This document shows positions 44,240 to 55,100 of a stretch of 64,000 nucleotides of DNA, one piece after another. The DNA comes from VBAS01 sp035318985. GTDB lineage: Bacteria; Bacteroidota; Bacteroidia; Chitinophagales; Chitinophagaceae. The number at the start of each line of letters is the position of its first letter. The stretch's first letter is position 1. The position numbers were made by a program, and so were the translations under genes. The notes beneath the pieces were generated by a model. It made no database searches. It was not told the origin of the DNA and saw only the letters and a list, made by a program, of their open reading frames with translations. The DNA lies in assembly GCA_035318985.1 (NCBI GenBank), contig DATHDP010000112.1, positions 25,469 through 89,468 of the forward strand, written 5' to 3'.

Positions 44240-47200
44240 TCAAAATGGTCTTACTCTTTTTGGAAATGAAGGTGTCGGCACTTGTTTTGGCGGATTACTT
44301 TTTAGTTGCTGCATTATAATTTCAATTGCTTTTTCCAACTGAGGGTCATGTCCGGCAATTACTTCAGCAGGCCATTGCTCAACTTCCACATCGGGTGGCG
44401 TACCAACATTCTCAATGCCAAATCCTTTTTCATCATAGAAAGCAAGATTAGGAGCGGTAACACTACCTCCATCTATAAATTCAGGAAAACCTAAAATTCC
44501 AACAAGTCCACCCCATGTTGTTTTTCCTACAAGTGTGCCCAACTTAGCCTGGCGAAAAAGATAAGGCAGATAATCACCACCAGAACCTGCCGTTTCATCC
44601 ACCAACATTACTTTGGGTCCTTGTATGGAAGCATTTGGTGCCTTTTGATCTTTTCCATACCGTAGTTTCCAATATGATTGAACTGGGCGTTTCAGAATGT
44701 CAATATAATAATCAGCAAGCTGCCCACCGCTGTTAAATCTTTCATCTATTATAATAGCGGATTTATTCGCTTGTGGAAAGAAATAACGTTTGAAATACTC
44801 ATGACCATCAGCCGCTGTATTCGGCACATACACATAGGCCACTTGTCCATTCGTAGCTTCATTTACTTTTTTAATATTTCCTTCTACCCAATCCCTGTTT
44901 CTCAAAGCACCTTCATTGGCAACGGGCACCACTTTTATTATTCGTTTATTTTGACCATCAGCATTGTTTGCTACTGTCAGCGTAACGATCTTTTCTGCGG
45001 TGTTCTCAAAATAGCTGTAAAAGTTTTTATCCGTAGTTACATTGTTACCATTCACTGCTAAAATATAATCTCCTGCCTGCACATCAACTCCGGGCTCTGT
45101 AAGCGGCGAACGCAAGTCAGGATTCCAATTCAAGCCACCATAGATCTTTTTTATGCGATACCGATTGTTGCTTACTTCATAATCTGCACCAAGTAATCCG
45201 CCGGGTACAAAATCAGGATTTGAACGTCTGTCACCAGTAGCAGAAAACCTGTGATGTCCTACAGATAATTCGCTAAACATCCACGTCATAATTCGATACA
45301 GATCATTATTACTTGCAACATCGGGCAATAACGCTTCATATTTTTTCTTCATCGCCGCCCAATTGGCGCCATGCATATTTGGATCATAGAAGTAATCACG
45401 ATTTACACGCCATGCTTCATTGAAAATATTTTTCCATTCTTCCTGCGGAGAAATTTTTACCTGTAACAAAGAAGTATTGAGTGCAGCATCCGGTCCAGGC
45501 TTCTGACCTGTTGCAACTATGCCCCATTTTCCTTTATTGACGAATAACATTTTCTCGCCTTTCGCTGCTATTATAAATCCTTCTGCAGGCATTATAGGCT
45601 CACCCTTTCTTTTTTTCAAACTATAATTGTGAAGCATACTCGGAGCAGCATCATGCGGTGCAACAGATATATAATAGAGTTCCCCTTCTTTCGGCACAGC
45701 CAGTGAACGATATATTCCCCGGGAAAGTGGAAGAGGAACTATCCTGTTTTGAATACCATCCCAGTCAATTTTCAAATTGGTTTTACTTGAATCAGTTTTT
45801 GCTGACGGTTTTGTACTCGCTGTATCTTTTATTTCTTCTGTTTCATTTTCTTTGGCAAAAGGTGACATCACACTCTTTTGAAGTGTAACCAGGTAAATAG
45901 AATTGGTTGCTTCCATGTCCTCGCTTGACTGATCAAACCAATTGACAACAGGACCGGCATCCGTGCTGGCGAGCAAATACAAATATTTTCCTGAAGGATC
46001 GAAGAGAGGTTCAGTTGCATTCGACATACCATCTGTGAGTGCATGAGACTTATTTTCAGACACTGAATAGATCCAGGCTCTTTCAAAATTGGTTTCAGTT
46101 ATAGTTGTATAAGCAACATATTTATTATCAGCCGACCAGCTACCAAACATCTCTCTGAAAGGACCCGGTGTGTAATAAGTATCCTCTGCAATTTTTTGAA
46201 TGTTGCTACTTGCTACATCAAGTAAGTATAATCTTCTTCCATTGTCAACAAAGCAAAGTTTTTTGGCGTCAGGTGACCAGTAAATAGAAGAATAAAATCC
46301 TGACCCGTTCAGTGAAATTATTTTTACATCACCAGTTCCATCCTGGTTTTTAATATGCAGCGCATATTCGCCGGAAGCATCACTGAAATAAGCAATACTC
46401 TTTCCGTCCGGTGACCATGCCGGGGAAACTTCATGTACGCCAGGTGTGTTTGTAAGGTTGAATGCATCACCTTTTTGCGCTGGAATTGTAATAATATCTC
46501 CGCGATAATCAAAAACTACCCTGACACCTGAAGGAGAAAAATGTGCATTGCGAATGTATTGATCACCCTTTACAAATCTTGGCCGATAATCTAAAAGATC
46601 AGCAGCAATACCAATCTTTAAGCGGGAAATTTTATTGTCCTGCATATTATATATGTGCAGGTAACCGGCCTGTGAAAAAATGATATCTCCATTGTTGCTT
46701 CCTTCAAGGCTTGATACAGGAAAATCATCGAACTTACTTAACTGGCTGACGGCTTTTGTTGAAGGATCATAACTGTATAAATTAAACTCACCATTTCTGT
46801 CGCTTCGAAAATAAACTTTGTTACCCTTCCATACGGGTTTCGAATCATTGCTGCCACCCGTTGGTTTGGGGATCTCCACTACTTTATGACTCTTTATATC
46901 ATAAAGCCAAATGCGGCTCGCGGTGCCGCCTCTGTAATTTTTCCATTGCTCAAACCTATCGGGTATCGTTGTATAGGCAATGCTGTTTCCGTCTGGACTA
47001 TACGAAGCCCAGAAAGCATTGGGTATTTGAAGTTGTTCTTCAGCACCGCTTGCTACATCTACTGTAAACAACTGGAGATAACGATTTGTAAAACTATTTC
47101 GCTGCGATGCAAATAATATTTTTTTGCCGTCGGGTGAAAAGTCACGAACAAGATCTCCGCCGGGATGCCATGTCAATCGCTTTGGAATACCACCGGTAGC

Positions 47201-47491
47201 AGGTACAATAAAAACATCAGTATTGCCATCGTATTGACCGGTAAAAGCGATCATAGTGCCATCAGGAGAAAACACCGGGCTTGATTCTGATCCTTCACTT
47301 GAAGTAATTCTGCGGGGATAAGAACCGTCCCTGTTTGCTACCCATAAGTCTTCTGCATAAATAAATGCAATACGATCTTTACTGATAGCCGGCTGCCAAA
47401 GCAACCGGGTGTCTGTGCCATCTATTGCCCACAATTTGTTTGTGGACAATATTAGGAATGCTCCTAAAAGAAATAAGCAGTAACGTTTCAT
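44240..47491 (-). CDS. Tricorn-like exported S41 protease
   Basis: A 1083-residue exported protease with a signal peptide (MKRYCLFLLGAFLILSTNKLWA). The N-terminal two-thirds is a pair of beta-propellers made of WD40/PD40-like repeats (SPVFSPDGTMIAFTG, SPAWSPDGKSIAYFS). A Tricorn C1 helical region (~690-760; FNEAWRVNRDYFYDPNMHG), a PDZ domain (~765-860) and the S41 core follow, with Ser970 in DETAGSGGDYLP and GGQLADY/IDERFNSGG. Tricorn enzymes degrade peptides delivered by other proteases. It lies between two kinase genes of the array on the same strand (94- and 118-base gaps) and may be co-expressed. Confidence 0.9.
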   Translation of the reverse strand: MKRYCLFLLGAFLILSTNKLWAIDGTDTRLLWQPAISKDRIAFIYAEDLWVANRDGSYPRRITSSEGSESSPVFSPDGTMIAFTGQYDGNTDVFIVPATGGIPKRLTWHPGGDLVRDFSPDGKKILFASQRNSFTNRYLQLFTVDVASGAEEQLQIPNAFWASYSPDGNSIAYTTIPDRFEQWKNYRGGTASRIWLYDIKSHKVVEIPKPTGGSNDSKPVWKGNKVYFRSDRNGEFNLYSYDPSTKAVSQLSKFDDFPVSSLEGSNNGDIIFSQAGYLHIYNMQDNKISRLKIGIAADLLDYRPRFVKGDQYIRNAHFSPSGVRVVFDYRGDIITIPAQKGDAFNLTNTPGVHEVSPAWSPDGKSIAYFSDASGEYALHIKNQDGTGDVKIISLNGSGFYSSIYWSPDAKKLCFVDNGRRLYLLDVASSNIQKIAEDTYYTPGPFREMFGSWSADNKYVAYTTITETNFERAWIYSVSENKSHALTDGMSNATEPLFDPSGKYLYLLASTDAGPVVNWFDQSSEDMEATNSIYLVTLQKSVMSPFAKENETEEIKDTASTKPSAKTDSSKTNLKIDWDGIQNRIVPLPLSRGIYRSLAVPKEGELYYISVAPHDAAPSMLHNYSLKKRKGEPIMPAEGFIIAAKGEKMLFVNKGKWGIVATGQKPGPDAALNTSLLQVKISPQEEWKNIFNEAWRVNRDYFYDPNMHGANWAAMKKKYEALLPDVASNNDLYRIMTWMFSELSVGHHRFSATGDRRSNPDFVPGGLLGADYEVSNNRYRIKKIYGGLNWNPDLRSPLTEPGVDVQAGDYILAVNGNNVTTDKNFYSYFENTAEKIVTLTVANNADGQNKRIIKVVPVANEGALRNRDWVEGNIKKVNEATNGQVAYVYVPNTAADGHEYFKRYFFPQANKSAIIIDERFNSGGQLADYYIDILKRPVQSYWKLRYGKDQKAPNASIQGPKVMLVDETAGSGGDYLPYLFRQAKLGTLVGKTTWGGLVGILGFPEFIDGGSVTAPNLAFYDEKGFGIENVGTPPDVEVEQWPAEVIAGHDPQLEKAIEIIMQQLKSNPPKQVPTPSFPKRVRPF

Positions 47492-47585
47492 ACAATTTTT
47501 TTTAAAAGATTATTTATTGATGAAAATAAATTTCGTTTCCTAACGCAGATCCCTGCTGCGTATTTAAAGTTAACGCTTACTATGA

Positions 47586-49628
47586 CTACGCAGGCAAATG
47601 AATTATAAACTCAGTTCCTTCACCTTCTTTTGTTTCAACTTTCAATTCTCCACCGTGTGCTTTTACAATATCATAGCTTAATGATAAACCCAAACCTGTT
47701 CCTTGTCCTGTTGGCTTTGTGGTAAAGAATGGTTGAAATATTTTATCTAACACTTTTTGAGGAATGCCATTTCCATTGTCTTTTACTTTAATTTCAACCT
47801 TTCCATTTTGCTTTATTGTAGTTACTGTAACAGTTGGCTCATATCCTTCGTCAGTTTGTTTTTTCTTTTCATCCACAGCATAAAAAGCATTGTTGATCAA
47901 ATTAAGAATAACTCTACCAATATCCTGTGACATTATATTGATCTTATCAATCTTGTTGTCGAAATCAGTTTTAGTTGTTGCATTGAATGATTTATCCTTA
48001 GCCCTTAGTCCATGATAAGCCAATCGCAAGTATTCATCAGCTAAAGCATTAATATCTGTTGGTTCTTTTTGTCCACTACTACTTCCCGAATGTTGCAGCA
48101 TCCCTTTTACAATTGCATCTGCACGTTTACCATGATGACCTATTTTTTCTTCGTTATCTGTAATGTCTTTTGCGATAGTTTTTACTTCATCATAATTTCC
48201 TTTTTCAATTTCTTCATTTAATTCTATAAGTAATTCTTTATTTACTTCAGAAAAGTTATTTACAAAGTTTAAAGGGTTTTGTATCTCATGCGCTATACCT
48301 GCGGTGAGCTCTCCAAGTGAAGCCATTTTTTCGGACTGGATCAATTGCTTTTGGGTCGCTTTCAATTCGGCAAGTGCGTTCTCCGCTCTGTTCTTTTCAG
48401 CTTTCAGGTTTTGCAAATCTATCCTGGCCTGCGTCAAGTCCTTGAATCGGGAATAAGCAAGAGAAAAAACGGAAGCCACACGTTTAAGCAAATCCCAACT
48501 TTCCTGCGAAATAACACCCGCATCGGACCGGCTAATTGCACCGTTAGAAAATTTGTAAAGGTGATAAGTTCCTTCACGCATCTCTTCGCTATAATAACCG
48601 CGGATAGTTTCGCATTTTGCCTCACAGTAACGGATCCACTCCTCGTAAACATCAGCTGTCATAGTGATTGATACTTCTTTGGTTTCTGAATGATAAAACC
48701 GGAGCATCTCACGACCTACCCACGTATCGTGCAGGTCTAATTCAAATTCGTAACTCGATACTTTGTTCTCTGTAGTGCTGCCATCTTTTAATGCAAACCA
48801 GCATTCAGACTTCCGGGCCTTTTCGTCATAAATATAAATATGACAAGTTTCCAGTTCGTTTTTACCAAGCACACTCATCTCATATCGGAAAACCTGGGTT
48901 ACATCTTTCAATTCTTCAGGTTCTTGCATGGCCTGTGCCCGGGCCCTGACCCGCTCTAATGCGGATTCAATTTGTGCTTCTCTTACACTTGCTTCTGCCT
49001 TCAGCAAATCAAGGAAGCGGGTGTAGATCAATCCAAATACCTGGGCAAAGCGAATCATGATCTTGCATTGCTCTTCGATAAGCGGTTGATTAGTGATCAC
49101 ATTGATCGTGCCACCGGGGAAAAAAAAGGAGTAAAAATGTTCTGTTTCATTAAATACCTGCTGCCTCGGTACCGAGAGATAGGTAGACATGGTTCGATAA
49201 TATGACCTGACTTCATTGCCCGAAAGTGTTGTGAGGGCATATGGTTTATTCTTCTGCCTTGCAGGAATGATGTTTTCAAATACGGGATGAATATGTAAAT
49301 TAAAATAGTAGAGCATCCGAATCATTTCTCCGCTATCAGCATAACTTGTAAGCCATAACTCCATGGCTTCGTTGAGATCGTCAAAAATGCCAACAGCAGT
49401 CTGAATCGCCTTAATGCCCAATTCATTTAATTGCTGAAATAAAACGGCGGATGCTCCTCCCAGTTCAGAACTAGATCGCATAGCCCCGGCTCTATGCCTT
49501 ACATTATCGAGGGCTGCTTCAATTTCGATTTGTCGCGTTCTGTGTTCCAGTTCACTGGACTGATCGGCCAATTGCTTTTTCAAACTGGCGTTTTCTTCCA
49601 TTAGCTCTTTCTGCTGCTGGTTATCCAT
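47586..49628 (-). CDS. Soluble histidine kinase with two GAF-like domains (array member 2)
   Basis: A 680-residue cytoplasmic kinase. A coiled-coil start (MEENASLKKQLADQSSELEH) is followed by two tandem sensor units of ~175 residues, each preceded by the Bacteroidota linker motif IEAALDNVRHRAGAM (~35) and IESALERVRARAQAM (~220) and ending in the pattern FSLAYSRFKDL. They resemble GAF-like domains. After a coiled coil the shared module follows: His447 in GIAHEIQNPLNF, LINNAFYAVDEKKKQ and GQGTGLGLSLSYDIV. No receiver partner is nearby. The small DUF4242 gene lies 122 bases upstream. Confidence 0.9.
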   Translation of the reverse strand: MDNQQQKELMEENASLKKQLADQSSELEHRTRQIEIEAALDNVRHRAGAMRSSSELGGASAVLFQQLNELGIKAIQTAVGIFDDLNEAMELWLTSYADSGEMIRMLYYFNLHIHPVFENIIPARQKNKPYALTTLSGNEVRSYYRTMSTYLSVPRQQVFNETEHFYSFFFPGGTINVITNQPLIEEQCKIMIRFAQVFGLIYTRFLDLLKAEASVREAQIESALERVRARAQAMQEPEELKDVTQVFRYEMSVLGKNELETCHIYIYDEKARKSECWFALKDGSTTENKVSSYEFELDLHDTWVGREMLRFYHSETKEVSITMTADVYEEWIRYCEAKCETIRGYYSEEMREGTYHLYKFSNGAISRSDAGVISQESWDLLKRVASVFSLAYSRFKDLTQARIDLQNLKAEKNRAENALAELKATQKQLIQSEKMASLGELTAGIAHEIQNPLNFVNNFSEVNKELLIELNEEIEKGNYDEVKTIAKDITDNEEKIGHHGKRADAIVKGMLQHSGSSSGQKEPTDINALADEYLRLAYHGLRAKDKSFNATTKTDFDNKIDKINIMSQDIGRVILNLINNAFYAVDEKKKQTDEGYEPTVTVTTIKQNGKVEIKVKDNGNGIPQKVLDKIFQPFFTTKPTGQGTGLGLSLSYDIVKAHGGELKVETKEGEGTEFIIHLPA

Positions 49629-49750
49629 ACGCCAATTTAAATAATTGAAAGGAATTAACGTGGCTTATTTACGTAAGAAGAAGTGATTTGCTTTCAGTGC
49701 ATCGACTCAAGCAAATATTCCCTATTTATCTATTTGACTGAGCTACTTAA

Positions 49751-50023
49751 TTATTCAGCACTCTCCAGGTCAATAATATTTGATATTTCGGTAATGCTGT
49801 TGGCAGGGAATCCACCCATCTGGGCATGTTTGCGAATCAATTCTTCGCTGGGAGCAATGTAAATACAATAGATTTTATCTCCTGCTACATAGCTATGAAT
49901 CCATTGAATTTCCGAGCCAAGGACGCACAATACTTCTTTCGATTTCTGAGAGATCGCCTTTAGATTTTCCGCGGAAAACTTTCCCGCACCCGGTATTTCC
50001 CTTTCTATGATAAATTTTGGCAT
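49751..50023 (-). CDS. DUF4242-family small protein
   Basis: A 90-residue protein, MPKFIIEREIPGAGKFSAENLKAI..., with the DUF4242 ferredoxin-like layout (strand-helix-strand IQWIHSYVAGDKIYCIYIAP, helix EELIRKHAQMGGFPANSITEI). A structurally studied actinobacterial homologue binds nickel; the residue pattern here (His-rich SYV..., KHAQMGG) is compatible but not proof. It lies between kinase genes of the array. A perfect 24-base tandem duplication sits directly before its start codon. Confidence 0.8.
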   Translation of the reverse strand: MPKFIIEREIPGAGKFSAENLKAISQKSKEVLCVLGSEIQWIHSYVAGDKIYCIYIAPSEELIRKHAQMGGFPANSITEISNIIDLESAE

Positions 50024-50026
50024 AAC

Positions 50027-50074
50027 TATTATTTGTTTAATACACCTATTTATTATTTGTTTAATACACCTATT
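50027..50074. repeat. Perfect 24-base tandem duplication before the DUF4242 gene
   Basis: Two identical copies (50027-50050 and 50051-50074; plus-strand core TTATTTGTTTAATACACC) lie 3 bases upstream of the start codon at 50023. They form the 5' leader of the gene. No complete Bacteroidota promoter is visible inside the unit. Confidence 0.85.
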
Positions 50075-50196
50075 TTGTTTGTAATATCAAAATCAAGTTA
50101 GTGTTTTTTCTTTTCATTCATTAGTTTTGATTTAGCCAAAGAAAAATAATTTTTCGACAAGCCAGTAGCCTTGCCGGGGTCAATTAAATTTTCTCA

Positions 50197-52149
50197 TTAC
50201 GCCGGCAGAATAATAATAAATTCGGTTCCTTCACCTTCTTTTGTTTCAACTTTTAATTCTCCGCCATGTGCTTTTACAATATCATAACTCAATGATAAAC
50301 CCAGACCTGTGCCTTGCCCGGTTGGTTTGGTAGTAAAGAATGGTTGAAATATTTTATCCAATACGTTTTGTGGAATGCCATTACCATTGTCAGCAACTTT
50401 TATTTCTACCCTACCATTAGCCTTTTTTGTACTTACTGAAACTGTTGGCTCATATCCTTCGTCAGTTTGTTTTTTCTTTTCATCCACTGCATAAAATGCA
50501 TTATTGATCAGATTAAGAATAACTCTACCTATATCCTGTGGCATTATATTGATCTTGCCGATCTTACTGTCAAAATCAGTTTTCGTAATTGCATTGAATG
50601 ATTTGTCTTTTGCACGAAGACCGTGATAAGCCAATCTTAAATATTCATCCGCTAGTGCATTGATGTCTGTAGGTTCTTTTTGTCCACTGTTGCTTCTTGA
50701 ATGCTGCAACATTCCTTTTACTATCGCATCAGCCCTTTTTCCATGATGATTTATTTTTTCAGAATTGAATGTAATATCTTTTGCGATCGCTTTTACCTCA
50801 TCCAGGTTACCCTTATCGGCTTCTGTAGCTAACTCTTTAAGTAGTTCATCATTCACTTCAGAAAAGTTATTGACGAAGTTCAAAGGGTTTTGAATTTCAT
50901 GTGCAATGCCTGCAGTAAGTTCTCCAAGCGAAGCCATCTTTTCTGATTGGATGAGTTGTGCTTGTGTTGATTTCAATTCCGTAAGCGTACGTTGTATTTC
51001 TTCTTTTTGATATTGAAGTAATATGTTCACTTTCTGTTTACGCCTGTTATTGAGCCAAAGTATAAATGCTATTAATAAAAAAATAATCAGGGATGCAAGC
51101 ATAATATACATCTTAACCTGGTTTTGATATTTTATTTTCGCTGCTTCAATTTCTTGTTGTCGTAACTGTTCGTTGAAAGTTAAGCTCTGTATCGCTCTTG
51201 TTTTTTCCTTATTAAATAAGCTATTATTAAGCGCAATGCTTGATTCTAAATATTTAATCGCACTGTCATTTTGGTTCTTCAACTTATAATCCTGAGCCAG
51301 AATAGTCATTGCGTCAAGCACCCCTCTTTGAAAAAATAAAAATGGCCTTTTGTTTAGTATCTCTTTCGAGTAATAAATCGAGGAATCAATATTTCCTGTT
51401 TCCTGGTATAGCCGGGCCATGTGGTTATAAGTATAAACTATATCTAAATTGTTTCCAGTGGGAATAGAGGCGCGGTAATAATTTAAAGCTTGTTCGTAGT
51501 GTTTCTTTTTAGCTTCAACGACACCAAGCGAATATTTTAAATAAGCGTTTTCATTTTGGTACCCTTCTTTCTGAAGTTCCTCATAATATTTATTTAATTT
51601 GTTTAGATAAAGAGATGCTGAATCAATTTCGTTTGTCAAAAGATAAATTGAACCGATAGTTATAAATACTTCATTGGGTTCATTAGGCGAGCCAAATAAA
51701 TTTTTTGATAAAAAACAATATTTTAGACCCTGCTGATAGTCGCCTACATCTCTATAAATGACTGCAAGTTGATTGTATAAGGCTGGAATCATTTCTCGGT
51801 CCTGCAAGCTTTTATACAGGTTTAAAGACTTGAGTGCCATTTCTGCAGCTTTATCATAATTTCCCGATGCCCAAAAAGCCCATCCATAAGAAGACATGGC
51901 TGCAGCTTCACCTTTTTTGAAGTTTAATTGCCGTGCTAAACTTATGGCCCTTTGAGCATACACTATACCTGTATCAACCTGCAAAAATGCGCAAGTGTAG
52001 CCGAGATCGGCGAGCAACAAAACTTTATCTGTATCATGTTTTGCACTGCTCAGCAACAGCTTTAAACTGTCCGGGTTTTCGGAATATTTTTGAGCTTCAG
52101 TAAAAGAAAAGAATTGGAAGGCTATTATTATAAGTGCAAGTTTTTTCAT
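50197..52149 (-). CDS. TPR-sensor histidine kinase (array member 3)
   Basis: A 650-residue membrane kinase. A signal peptide (MKKLALIIIAFQFFSFTEAQ) is followed by a periplasmic array of about eight TPR-like helix pairs (~25-320; DTGIVYAQRAISLARQLNFKKGEA, GNYDKAAEMALKSLNLY), a membrane helix (~346-367) and a coiled coil. The shared module has His417, QHSRSNSGQKEPTDIN, N-box NLINNAFY, VADNGNGIP and the G2 loop. The TPR array presumably binds a periplasmic protein or peptide. No regulator gene follows; the next gene downstream is DUF4242 after 173 bases. The propeller kinase gene ends 30 bases upstream. Confidence 0.9.
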   Translation of the reverse strand: MKKLALIIIAFQFFSFTEAQKYSENPDSLKLLLSSAKHDTDKVLLLADLGYTCAFLQVDTGIVYAQRAISLARQLNFKKGEAAAMSSYGWAFWASGNYDKAAEMALKSLNLYKSLQDREMIPALYNQLAVIYRDVGDYQQGLKYCFLSKNLFGSPNEPNEVFITIGSIYLLTNEIDSASLYLNKLNKYYEELQKEGYQNENAYLKYSLGVVEAKKKHYEQALNYYRASIPTGNNLDIVYTYNHMARLYQETGNIDSSIYYSKEILNKRPFLFFQRGVLDAMTILAQDYKLKNQNDSAIKYLESSIALNNSLFNKEKTRAIQSLTFNEQLRQQEIEAAKIKYQNQVKMYIMLASLIIFLLIAFILWLNNRRKQKVNILLQYQKEEIQRTLTELKSTQAQLIQSEKMASLGELTAGIAHEIQNPLNFVNNFSEVNDELLKELATEADKGNLDEVKAIAKDITFNSEKINHHGKRADAIVKGMLQHSRSNSGQKEPTDINALADEYLRLAYHGLRAKDKSFNAITKTDFDSKIGKINIMPQDIGRVILNLINNAFYAVDEKKKQTDEGYEPTVSVSTKKANGRVEIKVADNGNGIPQNVLDKIFQPFFTTKPTGQGTGLGLSLSYDIVKAHGGELKVETKEGEGTEFIIILPA

Positions 52150-52179
52150 AATCAGTTTATGATAAAGCCATAGTTAAAA

Positions 52180-55100
52180 TCAGATGTTATCTTTTAAAGG
52201 CAACTTAATAGTAAACACACTTCCTTCACCTTCTTTCGTTTCCACATTTAATTCGCCATCATGTGCCTTTACAATATCATAGCTCAATGATAAACCCAAA
52301 CCTGTTCCCTGTCCTGTTGGTTTAGTTGTAAAAAATGGTTGAAATATTTTATCCAACACTTTTTGTGGAATACCATTACCATTATCCCTCACCTTTATTT
52401 CAACTTTTTGATTTGTCTTTTTAGTGCTTACTGAAACCGTTGGTTCATATCCGTTTTGATTCAGTTTCTTTTTTTCATCTACCGCATAAAATGCGTTGTT
52501 GATCAGGTTAAGAATAACTCTTCCAACATCCTGTGGAATAATATTGACCGTGCCGATGCTCTCATCAAAATCTGTTTTTATTGTAGCATTAAACGATTTG
52601 TCTTTTGCACGAAGTCCATGATAGGCCAATCTTAAATACTCATCCGCCAAAGCATTAATATCTGTTGGTTCTTTTTGTCCGCTGTTGCTTCTTGAGTGCT
52701 GCAGCATTCCTTTAACGATCGCATCAGCTCTTTTGCCGTGATGATTTATTTTTTCTGAATTGAATGAAATATCTTTTGCGATCGCTTTTACTTCCTCCAG
52801 GTTTCCTTTATCTGCTTCTGCATTTAATTCTTTTAGCAACTCATCATTTACTTCAGAAAAATTATTCACGAAGTTCAACGGGTTTTGAATTTCATGGGCA
52901 ATACCTGCGGTAAGTTCTCCCAACGAAGCCATCTTCTCTGACTGGATAAGTTGTTGCTGTGTTGTTTTTAATTCATTATATGCTTTTTCAATTTCTTTAG
53001 CTTGTGCAAGTTCTTTTTCCTGCGTTCTTTGTCGCTCCTTCCTTATAATATAAGACCTTTGGTATCTATAAATTGAATACGCAGCTACAAGCCCCAAAAA
53101 TCCGTAAACGATATAGGCCCACCACGATCTCCACCATGGTGGATTAATAATAATGCGAATACTCTTTTCAACAGAACTACCATCACCGCTAACCGCTTTT
53201 ACACGGAAGTTGTAAGTGCCCGGGGGAACATTGAAGAAAAATGCACGATGATCACTTCCGATATCATGCCATTCATCATCATAGTTCTCCAGCATGAACA
53301 GGTATTTTTCATCGCCGGGAGATACGTAGTCTATTGCAAAAAAATCAAATGAAAATACATTTTGATCATGGGTCAATTGTATCTCTTCAGTTTTCCATAA
53401 AGGCGTTGTTAATATACCGTTCGGTTCCATTTTTACCTCGCTCTCACCTAGTTTGAAACCAGACAAAACAAGTTGTGGAGCGATAGAGGTATCTTTTAGT
53501 TGCTCCGGGTAAAAAGAATAATAACCTCCTCCTTCTCCAAAGAACAGCCTGCCATCTTTTGCTTTATGATTATCATTAAAGAAAAAATTACTATAACGTA
53601 TTCCGTTCATATCCGTATACCTTCTCAGTTTGGTCCTGTCTTCATTGATCTTTATAATAGAAGTAGCAGTAGATACCCAGAGATTTTTTTTATCATCCTC
53701 CATGATATTTATGATACTGCTGACGCTTACGGCTGAATGCTGATCGGCAAAAAGTACAAATTCATCCTTTGCTTTGTCGTAATAATAAAGTGCCTGTTCG
53801 CCACCTGCCCAAATGATGCCTTTGGAATCAATACAAATAGATTTTATAAAAATGCTTGAAATGTATTTTCGGAATTTTCCTGTTTTTGTATCCAGCCTGA
53901 ATGCACCAACCTCTGATGCAACCCAAATAAAATGATCATTGTCCTCGGCAATACATAGAAAAAAATTGCCACCGAGCCCAGTGCTATCTATATTGTTTTT
54001 TTTATAATTAGTAAACTGCCCGGTATTTTTATCCATACGTGAGATACCAGAATCCGAAGCGGCCCATAAATTCTCTTGATGATCAATAAACAGGAAATCA
54101 AAATTGTTGCTCGCTACAGCGATTGGGTTTTTAGGATCATGTACATAATGAACGAATTTTCCGGTAGCCGGGTTAAATTTATCGAGCCCATTCCTTGTGC
54201 CCAACCAGAGATTACCTTCGTCATCAGCCTTTATTGAACTTAGTGTATTAAAGCAAAGGCTGTTCTTATCTTTTGGATCATTTGTCCATAATTTTTCTTT
54301 TTGTGTTGTAAGATCCCTGCGCAGAAGACCATCATGAGTACCGATCCAGAGTATACTATTATTCTCTTCACAATAAAAGGCGTTTGCGTGTTGCTGCTGC
54401 ATCTTATAAAAAGGAACTGTTATTTTGTTATTATCCAGTTTGAAAAATCCTTGATTTGAACTTACCCAAAACATGCCATCTTTAGTAGCAAGTGCTTTTA
54501 AAACAAAAGCAGATGCAAACCCTGTAGCGGTATCTTTAGCAGACAATAGCTTCTCCCCTTCATAGACGTAGCCGTAGTGGGTTGACTTTTTACTAACCGG
54601 GTCATACCTGTTGATGCCGGCATTACTGAAACCGATCCACAATGCCCCGGTAGCATCTTCGGTAATAAACCTGGCCCGTGAAAATGCTTTTTCGGGAGCA
54701 GGTGTTTGGCTAAGTGTTCCCGACTTCAACGGATCAGGATAGTAGCGGGTAAACTCACCCGTGTTCCTGTCCATTTTAAAAAAAGGGCCGCCAAATGTGG
54801 ATATCCAAAAATTACCTTCCCTGTCTTCATACAGATCATAGATCCTGTTATCAGGAATGCTTTTAGGATTTAACGGATCATTTAAGTAGCGGATAAATTT
54901 TCCGGTTTTTCTATCAAAGCGATTTAATCCACCGGTTCCAGGAGTTTTCTCATCAATGAATGAAAGGCAGCCTATCCAAAGCTCTCCTTTTTTATCCTCG
55001 AAGATCTTCGATACCTCATTATGACTCAGGCTTGACGGATCATTCGCATCATTCCTGTAATGAATAAATTTTCCTGTCTTCTTGTCAAGCATATCCAATC

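Noticed and set aside
47543..47561. Hairpin ACGCAG / CTGCGT as a terminator of the array member 2 gene
   Set aside because: The stem is only 6 base pairs and lacks a T-run on the minus strand.
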